Of a DNA stretch of 54,054 nt, positions 33,901 through 43,127 are shown in pieces (positions within the stretch are counted from its first letter, which is position 1; every line of letters begins with the position of its first letter). The notes beneath the pieces are model-generated. The model did not search any database, had not been told where the DNA came from, and saw only the letters and a program-made list of their open reading frames with translations. The translations under genes and the position numbers were made by a program. The stretch covers positions 1 through 54,054 of the forward strand of contig CAIXED010000031.1 of NCBI GenBank assembly GCA_903918375.1, written 5' to 3'. This stretch comes from an uncultured Pseudomonadota bacterium. GTDB lineage: Bacteria; Pseudomonadota; Gammaproteobacteria; Methylococcales; Methylomonadaceae.

Positions 33901-36900
33901 GAAGGTCATCAATAACCTGACTGCGACACAGGGAACCGAATTAGGGAAAGTGGTGCTGAATTGGGGAACTGATGTTGATGCGACGGGGTATCAAATATGG
34001 CGAGCAACATCGGGTACTGCAACACCCGTTTTGTTGGCGACATTAACCTCGCCGGTATTTACCTATACAGACAGTAACGTGACGGGTGTAAACCAATATG
34101 ATTATTCGGTGAATACGGTGGTTAATAGTCAGGTCAGTACGAAAGGTAATCTCGCACAGGGATGGGCGGATGTCGGTCCATCCTCTGCCAGTGTGCCGAC
34201 GATTACGACGAATTCGGTCTCAATGAGTCAACCCGTTACTCCAGCCGTCATCGATCCGAATTTGGCCGCAGGTGAACCGGATACCATGACATTTGCTATC
34301 AGTCAGCAACCTGAGGTTGGCGCTGTGTCGATTGTCAAAGGACAATTTATTTATACACCATCGGACGATGGTTTTTTTTCCGGTCATTTGAATTACGGTT
34401 TTAGTGCCACCGATAAAGCTGGGGCAATGGTTGAGGGGCAGGGGGGGATTGTTGTGACCTGTGATAACACAGTCATTAATAATTTTCAGTCGGCATCAAC
34501 CAACGTCTCTCAAATGCAGACGATTACGACCAACGCCAATTATACGGTGCTTAATTGTGCTAAGGATCCGGTAGGGCAAGTCGATATTTTAGATTCTAGC
34601 AACAATGTGGTTGCCGTCGGTGCACCTGTCACATTAAACAATGGCTTGGGATTAGTGCAGCGCTTTGAGAATGCAGGCGTGACTAAACCAGGTAGTTACA
34701 CGCTGCGTCTCACGATAACATCATCAGCCGGTCAGGCAGTTCAAAGTTCGTCGATTGTCGTTTTACCTGTCAACTTGCCCAGCATCGAGATTAATCCTGA
34801 TAAAGGCGTTAATACCGCGACTACTCTTCAAGTGTCACTTAAGCCGCCGACTCAGCGCAATTGTGAATTTAGTGATGATAGGAATGCGGTCATCGCTGAT
34901 AATTCACTTTGTTACGTGAGTTTTACAGATTTCCCCAAAGGATTATTGGTTGATACTCGTGGTGTATTGCCGTTGTTAACCGGTGATGTTCTAACATCGG
35001 GGCAATATTCAGTGACTGCCGACGTATCACGCGCAGATAATCTTGGACATCTGCAATCGATTGGCCAGGTATCGGCGCCTTTGTCGGTGGAGTGTTCAAG
35101 CTCCTACCTAACAACCTTTGCCATAACCAATAAGAAGCCAATTGCTTATGACCGTCTTGAGTTTACAGGACAGTATGCGGCTTTTGATTGTGAAAACGTG
35201 TCATCAACGTCTTCTTTGACTGCCTATAAACACGGATCTAGTTTTCCCGTAAAAACGGTTGATACGTCTGGCCAATTGCCGCTTTCAGCCGGACAGTCAT
35301 TTGCATTAACGATGGAGGGTTTAGCAGATGGCGACTACGATTTGGTCTTGACGTTGAATAGTGCGGCTGGACCTGTGACAAAATCGGTATCAATCACCGT
35401 TTTGCCAATCAGTATGCCAATCTTGAATGTCTCTAGTAATTATGTTCAGAGTGGTAAAACGTCAATGCTTGCGAAGTTAAGCGTACCAGCCAATGCGGGT
35501 TGTTCGTTCACAGTGGATGCATCAGTTGCTCAAGCTGATTCAAAACAGTGTTTTGTCACGATGAGTAGTTCGTCCGATGACTTATCTAGCTCAATCGATA
35601 GTAATCAGTTACCGATGTACTCTGGCACTACGGCAATAGAAGGTGACGTAACATTCTCTGCAACGGTTTCTCGTTGGGTCAATAGTGTCAAATATGACTT
35701 TCCTACCATAACGAAGACGGTGACAGTGAGTGCGCCACCGCCCATCAGTATGACGTTGTTTGGTAAAACCCATTTGTATGCACTGATTGAACCTGTCGAT
35801 TTGATGTTGGAGCAGTCTCAGGGGAAAGCGGGATCTGTCTGTAATCTGTTTGCCTCTGTGACGGATGCAATGGCGATGGCTCAAAAGGGCGAGCCTGCCT
35901 GTATTGTGTCATTTACAGGACTCGGTGAACTATCGTCTCGATTGGTCGGTAATCAATATCGATTTAATGGTATTTTGACTTCGGTTGGCCAGCAAACGGT
36001 TAACTATACGGTCAGCCGTGTATTCATGGATGGGACGATGATAACGGCTGGCGAAAGTCATTTTGATATGACTACGCAACAGCCGAAGGCACCATCGGTG
36101 ACTTTTTCTGGAGGGAATTTAATAACAGCGGGGCAATACTACGCATCGAACGGTAAAGTGACGAATGCTAATATTGCGCCTGATGTCAAAACCAGTGCGG
36201 CTTTAACACTGATCGTTACCGATAAACAGCAGAATGTCACACGTACTAATCTGAGTGCGGGTTCTTCAGCAGAAATTGTGACCGCTAATCTGGGCTTGCT
36301 TGAGAAACGAGTCATTCAATTGCGGCTTGCTTGGTCTGCTTATCCGGCGTTATACACCGATGCATTTATTACCGCCGTAGGCGGAGCTGATCCTGCAACC
36401 AATCTAATGCTTTCAGTACCAAGAACGATTTCTGATACGGATATTTTGAATGGCACCATTCAGATCGGAAAACAGGGAAAGAATGCTGTCACCTATAAAC
36501 CAGATGTAAATGGTTCTTGGTCAATCAAGGTAGTCGCCACATCCAATGCTCAAACCACGCCGTATACATTGAGTGATGGGTTGCAAACTAGCGGAACCGG
36601 TCAGGCGACATTTACTACGCCGGTTGCTGGTGTGCAATATCTGAATATGACAGCTATTGCCAGTTTGAAATCCGATATTCCTGGGCTGAATGCGACATTG
36701 ACATCCAATTCAGTCAAAGTCCAAGTCATTAAAACCTCACCGATTGAAGGTACCATTTCGGCGAATACCAGCGAAGGCTTAATTCCGGCTGTGTTTTCGT
36801 TTCAGCTTAGCTTGTCTCCCGATAATAAGGCCGCGGCTAAATCCTATATTTGGCAGCAAAGCAGTGATGGTGGCGCAACGTGGATTGATGCCACATCAAA

Positions 36901-38410
36901 ATCTCAGCAACTGTTCGGCTTACGATTAACTGAGACTCAAAAAATGCAGATACGCGTGCATTTTGTCAATGTTAATACCTTGGAAGATAGCTATTCCAAT
37001 ACCATTGAGGTGTTTGCTTATCCAAAACTAACCGCCAATATCAATGGTCCACGTTTTACAACGCCTGGCACCCCTGCAACATTAACAGGATCGATGTTGG
37101 TGAATGGCCAACCCACGATGGAAACGGTGAATCAATGGACTATCGTTGATTCACAGGGGGCGACTACCACTTCGACCGGCAACACGGTGACCATTAATAA
37201 AAATTCACTATCAACAGTGAAAGTAGCATTGAAATCACGATTGATGAGCACCGATCCTAATGATAAGTCCGCGTGGGTTTATGCAAACTCGATTGTTAGC
37301 GTGGTTAGCCCTCAAAAACCTGGTATTTCAATCGCGGGTCCTAAAGTTATCGAAACCGGTGTTTCAAATCAATTTACGGGCAATGTCATGCCATCGTGGG
37401 GCAGTGCAAACAGCGCTAGTAAAATGATGACTCAATGGACGCTGCCTGACGGCTCTAAGGTCGATGGTTCAACGCTGAACTGGATAGCGCCGCATACGTT
37501 CGCTGGAAAACCTGTGCAGCTGATTTTCAAATCGTGGATAGATGGTTATCAGCCATCAACTCAGAGTAGCACCAGTTATACCGTGATGCCTTGGCGCTAT
37601 ATTTGGCCAACATTTACGGCCAATCTATTACAGCCAGTTCCCATGGCCCCCTCTAATTATCGAATGCAAGTCAATCATGATCATCCAGAAATGAACGGTC
37701 ACTTTGATGGGTTGACGTACCAATGGTATATACCGGAGGGCATTAAATCATCGAGTGGAAATTTGGATCCTAGTCAGTCATTAGGACAGTTAGTCTACCA
37801 GGGGGAATATCCGATTGCGGTTACCGTATCCGATCAACGTGGACATCAAACCCGTTTGCAGAAGAATCTAACTGCAGCGGCAGCACAAGCCTATACGGTC
37901 AATATCAGTTATTTCTCTGGTAACCAATGGTCGCGCGCGCCGATGAAAAATGCACTATTTCGTGCCAATATCTCCGGCGGTCATCCGCTTGATAGCCCAG
38001 TAGATCAAACCTGGATGATTGATGGGCAAGTCGTGTCAGATAACAATAAAGACAGAATCAGTGTCGATATAATGGAGGCAGGTGAACATACCATCAGCTA
38101 TACATTAAATAGCAAAATGGGGCAAACATCAGGCGCACAGACCCGTATCAAGTTAAACCCCGATATTCCACCTGTCTGCACGCTATCAACGAGTCAAGCA
38201 GTGGGTGGTGTGTCTGTTAAATCCAGCTGTTCTGATGCCGATGGTCGAATTGTTGCCTATGCTTGGACATTGGATGGTAAGGCGCTGCCGAATCAGTCTT
38301 CAGTGATTACATTGAATGCTGGTCATGGGGCAAAAGCGGCGAATGTGGGCTTGTCGGTTCAAGATGATGCGGGGGTGTGGTCATCGGTCGTTTCAATATT
38401 GGCGAATTAG
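30902..38410 (+). CDS. Giant secreted Ig-like repeat protein, 2502 residues
   Basis: The protein has a signal peptide (MKKIFTLIFFLFCLYVGDAY). Residues about 27-717 hold seven cadherin-like beta-sandwich repeats (PF12733 type: LSNL-P-S-SLSP-F, then VNG and VTAQDGVT-TYTVTVNR). Repeats 2-7 start at about 126, 225, 324, 423, 522 and 621, exactly 99 residues apart. Three fibronectin-III-like units follow (each with ATQGT and YQIWR or YQIYR). Three paired-cysteine modules come next (C-x14-20-C followed by FV/YV/IV), and the C-terminus is PKD/Ig-like. There is no membrane anchor or sorting motif. Large Ig-like proteins of IncHI plasmids are needed for conjugation, so a contact or adhesion role in transfer is likely. 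Site C suggests co-regulation with the tra genes. Confidence 0.8.
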   Translation: MKKIFTLIFFLFCLYVGDAYSGSIAVNFLTSLTPSEGSLSPSFTTSTMSYTLSVPSATDKISFSCITTNNSAITSIQGISVKSGQSSGDIPLAFGDNIIVINTVYIGNSRRVYKVVVNRESLSNIDTLSNMTLSIGSLSPNFSPSTTSYLVSVPNGTSNIAITPATTDSNATVKINGVPINSGATSASIPLSVGNNTITTTVTAQDGVTSLNYELMVNRASSNIATLSNLVPSTSSLSPGFSSGTTGYSVSVENNIGTIVLNPSATDPTATIKVNGVSVNSGSPSGVIGLSVGNNVITTVVTAQDGVTTQTYSVTVNRKPSSVAALSNLIPSTSSLQPSFSSGLATYSISVPNGTNSISLTPIMMDGTGTVKVNGASVVSGTASAPISLDVGNNTIVVVGTAQDGVATSRYTVTVNRASSSVATLSNLTPSQGNLSPGFSPLTTSYLVSVPNVTTNIALTPVATDSAATVKVNGVAINSGATSAGIPLSVGNNTVTTTVTAQDGVTTQTYSVTVNRAASSVATLSNLIPSQSSLSPVFSPATFGYSTSVPNSTTNIALTPSATDANATIKVNGSIVASGITSADIPLSVGNNTIITQVTAQDGISKQTYTVTVNRAPSSNALLSDLISSSGGLSPAFSSALGDYSVLVSNATGNFKLTAFTADSGATVKINGVLVNSGVQSPLIPLNIGINNVPVVVTAQDGVTSKTYTVTVSRTPNTVTGLTATQGTVVNGVTLTWPSDTTATGYQIWRATSPTATPTLLTTLTKPVFSYTDTKTSGVTQYYYSVNTVVGPVVGPSGNQAGGWADLAPISANLTILSNPVTPSQPTVATVVDPNSTAGQPENFNFSVTSQPSVGAVQYTNAGFVYTPPTTLTDLQLDQIVDGNLTFQYTVADRAKAVLVATGQVNVLPVVPLSITATQGTQYGQVTIRWSTTQFTNSYQIYRSTTLGTPGTLLSQGVVGTSYVDKTNQEGGQYFYSVKSVGAIGVSDYSDQAQGWAKVPKVINNLTATQGTELGKVVLNWGTDVDATGYQIWRATSGTATPVLLATLTSPVFTYTDSNVTGVNQYDYSVNTVVNSQVSTKGNLAQGWADVGPSSASVPTITTNSVSMSQPVTPAVIDPNLAAGEPDTMTFAISQQPEVGAVSIVKGQFIYTPSDDGFFSGHLNYGFSATDKAGAMVEGQGGIVVTCDNTVINNFQSASTNVSQMQTITTNANYTVLNCAKDPVGQVDILDSSNNVVAVGAPVTLNNGLGLVQRFENAGVTKPGSYTLRLTITSSAGQAVQSSSIVVLPVNLPSIEINPDKGVNTATTLQVSLKPPTQRNCEFSDDRNAVIADNSLCYVSFTDFPKGLLVDTRGVLPLLTGDVLTSGQYSVTADVSRADNLGHLQSIGQVSAPLSVECSSSYLTTFAITNKKPIAYDRLEFTGQYAAFDCENVSSTSSLTAYKHGSSFPVKTVDTSGQLPLSAGQSFALTMEGLADGDYDLVLTLNSAAGPVTKSVSITVLPISMPILNVSSNYVQSGKTSMLAKLSVPANAGCSFTVDASVAQADSKQCFVTMSSSSDDLSSSIDSNQLPMYSGTTAIEGDVTFSATVSRWVNSVKYDFPTITKTVTVSAPPPISMTLFGKTHLYALIEPVDLMLEQSQGKAGSVCNLFASVTDAMAMAQKGEPACIVSFTGLGELSSRLVGNQYRFNGILTSVGQQTVNYTVSRVFMDGTMITAGESHFDMTTQQPKAPSVTFSGGNLITAGQYYASNGKVTNANIAPDVKTSAALTLIVTDKQQNVTRTNLSAGSSAEIVTANLGLLEKRVIQLRLAWSAYPALYTDAFITAVGGADPATNLMLSVPRTISDTDILNGTIQIGKQGKNAVTYKPDVNGSWSIKVVATSNAQTTPYTLSDGLQTSGTGQATFTTPVAGVQYLNMTAIASLKSDIPGLNATLTSNSVKVQVIKTSPIEGTISANTSEGLIPAVFSFQLSLSPDNKAAAKSYIWQQSSDGGATWIDATSKSQQLFGLRLTETQKMQIRVHFVNVNTLEDSYSNTIEVFAYPKLTANINGPRFTTPGTPATLTGSMLVNGQPTMETVNQWTIVDSQGATTTSTGNTVTINKNSLSTVKVALKSRLMSTDPNDKSAWVYANSIVSVVSPQKPGISIAGPKVIETGVSNQFTGNVMPSWGSANSASKMMTQWTLPDGSKVDGSTLNWIAPHTFAGKPVQLIFKSWIDGYQPSTQSSTSYTVMPWRYIWPTFTANLLQPVPMAPSNYRMQVNHDHPEMNGHFDGLTYQWYIPEGIKSSSGNLDPSQSLGQLVYQGEYPIAVTVSDQRGHQTRLQKNLTAAAAQAYTVNISYFSGNQWSRAPMKNALFRANISGGHPLDSPVDQTWMIDGQVVSDNNKDRISVDIMEAGEHTISYTLNSKMGQTSGAQTRIKLNPDIPPVCTLSTSQAVGGVSVKSSCSDADGRIVAYAWTLDGKALPNQSSVITLNAGHGAKAANVGLSVQDDAGVWSSVVSILAN

Positions 38411-38484
38411 TCAATTTTTGGGTGCTTGCATGTTTGAGAAAGTGTGAGACAAGTTAAGAAAAATTTCACATTTGAGGATTTAAT

Positions 38485-39228
38485 ATGAACCGACTCAGGG
38501 TACTGGCCACCACTATTCGAAACGAAGGCACTGTCAATGTGGTCAGAGTGTTTTATTCGTTACGGAAAACGCTGGCCTCAGAACCCGCGCTGTTAGACAT
38601 CGAACTGGACAAAACGCTTCGAGATCCATTTTCTGTTGCGGAAACTGTCGCTATTCGCTATCTATTACCGCGTTTAATTGCCAAAGGCGGTTGGGGGACA
38701 ACGGGGCGAGGCACGGTATTGACCGTGTCAAAAGACAGTATTGCTCAGTTGGTCACCCAAGAGCGGAAGAATCGGGAACTGATCGAGTATGGTTATCCCT
38801 TGTTATCGCGTTATATTCAAGCGACCGTTGAGGTGTCAACTCAGGGCGCCTGGTTACCATCGCCAAGCGAACGACTATCGATGCAAGTGATTCGAGTGAA
38901 TGCCGACGATTACCGCGGTGTTGATACGGTGGAGACATTGATTGGTCATGTGGTGATTTCCCGCCATGCGATTGAGCGTTATGAAGTCTATGCCGGTACC
39001 AAAGATATGGGGGCGGCTTGGAAAAGTCTGGTTCGGCGACTGAACCATCCCGATATTAGACAGATCCCATTACCTGAGAAGGTGATTGCCCATAAACTGC
39101 GAAAATATGGGCGAGTACCCGAGATTTGGCGTCACCCGACGGATGAAGTGAATCTATTATTTTCGCCGCATAACAGCTATAAACAACTGTTAACCGTGTT
39201 TACCGATAAACAAAAAACAACCCTATAG
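38485..39228 (+). CDS. Hypothetical protein next to integrase
   Basis: A 247-residue protein without signal peptide. Landmarks are a basic N-terminus (MNRLRVLATTIRNEG), VAIRYLLPRLIAKGGWGTTG, and a C-terminal block VVISRHAIERYEVYAGTKDM followed by KSLVRRLNHPDI, which resembles a HAI-R-x-R phosphatase- or nuclease-like core, though no family is certain. A GAGGA ribosome binding site precedes the ATG. It lies 75 bp after the giant gene and 7 bp before the recombinase gene, so it is probably co-transcribed with the latter. Confidence 0.55.
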   Translation: MNRLRVLATTIRNEGTVNVVRVFYSLRKTLASEPALLDIELDKTLRDPFSVAETVAIRYLLPRLIAKGGWGTTGRGTVLTVSKDSIAQLVTQERKNRELIEYGYPLLSRYIQATVEVSTQGAWLPSPSERLSMQVIRVNADDYRGVDTVETLIGHVVISRHAIERYEVYAGTKDMGAAWKSLVRRLNHPDIRQIPLPEKVIAHKLRKYGRVPEIWRHPTDEVNLLFSPHNSYKQLLTVFTDKQKTTL

Positions 39229-39235
39229 AAACAAA

Positions 39236-40930
39236 ATGGCTATCGCAAAACGATTTTCTCCCGAACAAACAGCCTTATTGCGAGGTTGGATTCAGGGTAT
39301 TGCCTGGCCTGTTCTAGGTGAATTGTATCTATCGGGTGCAGATCGGCTTGAAACGCAAAAAAGGGTCAAACAATTGCGGTTACAGTTGGCGATTAAAGCA
39401 AAACGTTTGAATATGCCAGACCACGAGCGCATTTGGGGGCATGAAAGAGGCTATAGCCCAATATGGATTGAGTCGGCTCTGAAATCCTTAGATAGCTTAT
39501 CGCGACTGCAGCCGCAACCTAAACCCGATAGTGCGATTAATGACTGGTTTATGGCAACGATTGCCAACCGATTGAATGAAGCCGGACTAATCACTTTGAC
39601 TGACTTAGCGAATTTCATCAATCAATCAGGATGCAGCTGGTGGCAATCACTGCCTAACTTCGGGGCAAAATCGGCCACCATGGTTGAATCCTTGTTTAAA
39701 GACTATGCCGATACATTAGGTTTATCGCTTGATTTGACTAAACATAGTCAATCTGCCCATTATCCAGTGATACGCACTTCGGCAATTACCCCGTTTGAAC
39801 GTTTTTTGCCGCCCGTCTCTCTCGATGGATCGATGGGCTCGAATCGTGCGCCAATTGAGCGCTGCAAGGTCGATGCAACCAACGACTATGAAGCAATCAC
39901 TGCCTGGTTATCGTTATGGTTAACTCGCCATCAAACTTTTAGAGCGTATCGTAAAGAAGCTGAGCGTTTTTTGTTGTGGTCGATTTTTACCCAATCTAAA
40001 TCGTTTTCTTCATTAACAACGGTGGATTGTGCCGAGTACCTTCGCTTTGTGACAAACCCAATGCCGGTTGAATTATGGGTTGGCCAATCCTCTGATCGCT
40101 CATCGGCACAATGGCGTCCTTTCAAAGGACCATTAAAACCTATCAGTATCAGACACGCTAAAGTCATTTTGTCAGCACTTTGTGATTGGTTGGTGGGGCA
40201 GCGGTACCTCGATAGTAATCCGTTTGCCGGATTAGCCCCTGAACATTATCCCAAACGGAACAGTGCTATCGAAAAAGTGTTATCCCCAGCTTTATGGGAA
40301 AAAGTCATCGAGTATGCTGAAAAGCAAACGAATCACCCAGAACACAGCGACTCGGCGCTGAGATACTACCAACGGGTATTGTTCATTTTGTTATTGGCTT
40401 ATCGAACCGGTCTCCGGTTAGACGAATTAGTGAAGGCTAAAACAGGGGATTTAAAAGTCATTGCTTCACCAGAAGGTGATCAATATTGGTTGGATGTGGT
40501 TGGGAAAGGTCAAAAGCATCGCGAAGTGCCGATATCCCCCTCATTAATTGATGCGATTAACCGACAGCTTTATGCCCGAAACCTGCCGTCGCTTGACCAT
40601 ACGTCGGGGCATAGTTATTTAATTGGCAAAATACGTGGCGATATCAGCGAAGGCGTTTCGGCATCAGCATTGGCGCGAACACTGAAATCATTTTTTATTG
40701 AGGCCGCCCAAGCATTAGGTAACAACGATCCAGCGGTAGCCAATCGACTTAAAAAAGCCAGTACGCATTGGTTAAGGCACTCCCATGGTAGCCATGCCGT
40801 CGCACGAGGTGTGCCGTTAGCCATTGTGCGGGACAACCTGGGACATAGTGATATATCAACCACATCGATTTATGTGCATACAGACCGCGATGATCGCTAT
40901 AAAGCGATGGCGGATACGACGCCGAAATAG
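39236..40930 (+). CDS. Tyrosine recombinase with helical N-terminal domain
   Basis: A 564-residue integrase-like protein. The N-terminal 165 residues match the extra domain (DUF3701-like) with a helix-hairpin-helix end (WWQSLPNFGAKSATMVESL). A SAM-like core-binding domain follows. The catalytic part has R in YRTGLRLDELV, the HxxR box in THWLRHSHGSHAV, H in LGHSDIST and the nucleophile in SIYVHTD. All catalytic positions are present, so it should be active. It could resolve plasmid multimers or integrate the plasmid. No attachment site is recognised beside it. Confidence 0.88.
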   Translation: MAIAKRFSPEQTALLRGWIQGIAWPVLGELYLSGADRLETQKRVKQLRLQLAIKAKRLNMPDHERIWGHERGYSPIWIESALKSLDSLSRLQPQPKPDSAINDWFMATIANRLNEAGLITLTDLANFINQSGCSWWQSLPNFGAKSATMVESLFKDYADTLGLSLDLTKHSQSAHYPVIRTSAITPFERFLPPVSLDGSMGSNRAPIERCKVDATNDYEAITAWLSLWLTRHQTFRAYRKEAERFLLWSIFTQSKSFSSLTTVDCAEYLRFVTNPMPVELWVGQSSDRSSAQWRPFKGPLKPISIRHAKVILSALCDWLVGQRYLDSNPFAGLAPEHYPKRNSAIEKVLSPALWEKVIEYAEKQTNHPEHSDSALRYYQRVLFILLLAYRTGLRLDELVKAKTGDLKVIASPEGDQYWLDVVGKGQKHREVPISPSLIDAINRQLYARNLPSLDHTSGHSYLIGKIRGDISEGVSASALARTLKSFFIEAAQALGNNDPAVANRLKKASTHWLRHSHGSHAVARGVPLAIVRDNLGHSDISTTSIYVHTDRDDRYKAMADTTPK

Positions 40931-40953
40931 TTGTCCACAAAATCTGTGGATAA
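40931..40953. other. Inverted pair of DnaA-box-like sequences
   Basis: TTGTCCACA at 40931-40939 (one mismatch to TTATCCACA) faces a perfect TTATCCACA on the other strand (read as TGTGGATAA at 40945-40953), separated by 5 bp and directly after the recombinase stop. AT-rich DNA follows. It could be a DnaA-binding site, a second origin component or a hairpin. A TTGACA (40959-40964) that may serve the next operon lies just downstream, so DnaA might also regulate it. Confidence 0.5.
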
Positions 40954-41053
40954 CTATGTTGACATCTGATTGTCACAATTCGTTAACGATTGAATTTATT
41001 GAACTCTCCTTAAATTGACCAAAATTTAGACAACGCAAATAACCTTGAACGCT

Positions 41054-42424
41054 ATGCAAAAAAAACGAATAACGGCTGCAGTTTTAATCGGTTTATTGGT
41101 TGCGTGTGATTCGCCTGAGACGCTCGTAAATCGGGGGAAACAGGCAGTTGAGCGCAAAGACTATGAGGCTGCAATTGAAGTATTGGCGACAGCAAGCGAA
41201 CGTTCTCCCAATGATATCGCTATTCGATTGTTATTGGCCGATGCTTATCGCTTAGCAGGGCATTGGCAAGACGCTAGGCGTGAATATGTTGGTGTGCTCA
41301 GCAAAACACCTTTAGACCATCCAGTACGGTTAAAACTGGCAAAAATAGCCATGGACATGCATGATCCTGAATCGGCGTTGAGTCATATTAATCAGGTATT
41401 GGATGCTGAACCTCATCACCCCGATGCGTTGTTCTTAAAAGCCACTGTGTTAATCGGCAAGGATCCGAATAAAGCGATTTTAATATTGAGTGACCTACTT
41501 AAAACGAATCCTGACAATGAGTTGGCCATACTGGCACTATCAAAAGCGTATCAACAATCGGGATTGCTTGATAAAGCGATCAATACGCTTGAAGTTGGCT
41601 TAAAAAACGCCCCTGAGTTTGAGGCGTTTAAAGAAGGGCTCGCCGATCTCTATCTAGCCAGTCATCGAGCATTCGATGCCGAGAAACTATTGCTGACAAT
41701 GATTGGCCGAAAATACGATGAAATCAGTTACTACAAAAAACTGGCGCGTCTACAGATGAATCAGAAAAAAACAGACCAAGCCGAAAAAACTTACAAAATG
41801 GCGGTGGAGGCAATGCCGGAAAATATTTTTGCCAAACTGACCTATGTTGATTTTTTGGTGGATAACATCTCGGTTGATAAAGGCATGACCGAACTGAAAA
41901 ACTTTTTGGAATCAATACCCCAAGCCTCTATTCTTGAATTACGTTTGGCGGAATTACTGATTCAGCAAAATAAGGGGGAGGAAGCGATCTCCCTACTGAA
42001 CCAGATCATCGATAGCGAAAAACTGAATTTCGATGGCGTATCCGCGCGATTAATGTTGTCGAAATATTGGTTGAAAAGCGATGAAGCCGACAAATACCAA
42101 AAGGCGCAGGCATTACTCAAGCCACTATTAAGTACCTATCCCAATAATCTATCGGCACTGGAATTGATGGGCGAAATTCGAGTGATGGAAAAACGGATTG
42201 GAGACGCTGAAGTTTTATTCGAAAAGGCTTCTTCGATGAATCCGAATGATGTTCAGCTGTTAAAAAAATTAGCCCAAGTACAAATTCAAAATGGCGAACA
42301 CGATAAGGCAAAAGCAACATTGTCTAAGGCGAAGGCGTTAGCCCCTAATGACAAAACGGTGGCAGACAATTTACAGGCATTAACAAACAATAGCGCCTCA
42401 GGTAATCCCAAAAACTTAAATTAA
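41054..42424 (+). CDS. TPR-repeat lipoprotein
   Basis: A 456-residue protein. A signal peptide ends in lipobox LVAC (Cys about residue 18, followed by DSPE). The rest is a solenoid of about 10-12 tetratricopeptide repeats (for example DYEAAIEVLATASERSPND and GEHDKAKATLSKAKALAPND). ATG 41054 is chosen; TTG 41045 would add three residues ahead of the signal. Such proteins act as periplasmic protein-binding scaffolds, as in PEP-CTERM or polysaccharide systems, but none of those genes is present. It is the first gene of a + unit with yccA-like and HU genes. Confidence 0.8.
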   Translation: MQKKRITAAVLIGLLVACDSPETLVNRGKQAVERKDYEAAIEVLATASERSPNDIAIRLLLADAYRLAGHWQDARREYVGVLSKTPLDHPVRLKLAKIAMDMHDPESALSHINQVLDAEPHHPDALFLKATVLIGKDPNKAILILSDLLKTNPDNELAILALSKAYQQSGLLDKAINTLEVGLKNAPEFEAFKEGLADLYLASHRAFDAEKLLLTMIGRKYDEISYYKKLARLQMNQKKTDQAEKTYKMAVEAMPENIFAKLTYVDFLVDNISVDKGMTELKNFLESIPQASILELRLAELLIQQNKGEEAISLLNQIIDSEKLNFDGVSARLMLSKYWLKSDEADKYQKAQALLKPLLSTYPNNLSALELMGEIRVMEKRIGDAEVLFEKASSMNPNDVQLLKKLAQVQIQNGEHDKAKATLSKAKALAPNDKTVADNLQALTNNSASGNPKNLN

Positions 42425-42440
42425 GCACAAGGAGCTTTCC

Positions 42441-43109
42441 ATGCAATCAAGTTCAATCGCCATCACGCATCAAGACAGTATTTTTGCGACCAATAAAGTA
42501 TTGAAGGATACCTGTCGGCTATTAGCCATGACCTTATTCTTCAGTGCGGGTTGTGCCTATGTGACGATGGCATTACGTTTACCTCATCCTGGGATTATTC
42601 TGACGATGATCGGTTATCTGGGTTTGCTGTATCTAACCAACCGTTTTAGTGACAGTGCGCTAGGATTGGTGTTTGTTTTCGCGCTCACGGGATTTATGGG
42701 AATGACACTAGGCCCCATTATGAATCTGTATCTAAATGCCTTCAGCAATGGGCATGAGTTGATTTTAATGGCGTTCGGTGGAACCGGTGTGGTGTTTCTG
42801 GGGTTATCGGCTTATGCAATGATGACGCAAAAAGATTTTAGTTACATGACTGGCTTTTTAATGACCGGTGCTTGGGTGACATTCTTTGCGAGCCTTGCGG
42901 TCGTACTCTTTCCAATTCCGGCTTTATCGCTACTCGTGTCAGCGTTGAGCATTATTGTTATGACCGGCATTATTCTGATCCAAACCAGTGCTATCATTAA
43001 TGGCGGTGAAACAAACTACTTAATGGCGACAGTATCGCTCTATGTTTCGTTGTTTAATTTATTTGTCAGTCTGTTGCAATTGCTGGGTGTCATTGCCGGT
43101 GAAGACTAA
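42441..43109 (+). CDS. yccA: Bax-inhibitor-1/YccA-family membrane protein
   Basis: A 222-residue inner-membrane protein with seven hydrophobic helices. It shows the family's opening (SIFATNKVLKDTCRLLAMTL), the central GLVFVFALTGFMGMTLGPI and the ending ATVSLYVSLFNLFVSLLQLL. In E. coli YccA modulates the FtsH protease. AAGGAG precedes the ATG. It follows the TPR lipoprotein by 16 bp and precedes the HU gene by 18 bp. Chromosomal copies exist in many proteobacteria, so this may be a plasmid-carried paralogue or a piece of chromosome. Confidence 0.85.
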   Translation: MQSSSIAITHQDSIFATNKVLKDTCRLLAMTLFFSAGCAYVTMALRLPHPGIILTMIGYLGLLYLTNRFSDSALGLVFVFALTGFMGMTLGPIMNLYLNAFSNGHELILMAFGGTGVVFLGLSAYAMMTQKDFSYMTGFLMTGAWVTFFASLAVVLFPIPALSLLVSALSIIVMTGIILIQTSAIINGGETNYLMATVSLYVSLFNLFVSLLQLLGVIAGED

Positions 43110-43127
43110 AGAAAAAGGGGAAAACGC

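Noticed and set aside
38411-38484. Possible fourth activator site upstream of the unknown gene (TTTTTGGGTGCTTGCATG)
   Set aside because: It lacks the GCC arm and the TTACGA end, so it is not convincing.
39236-40930. Integrase as proof that the window is an ICE
   Set aside because: An initiator with iterons is present and no att site or tRNA target is seen; plasmid is the simpler reading, though integration remains possible.
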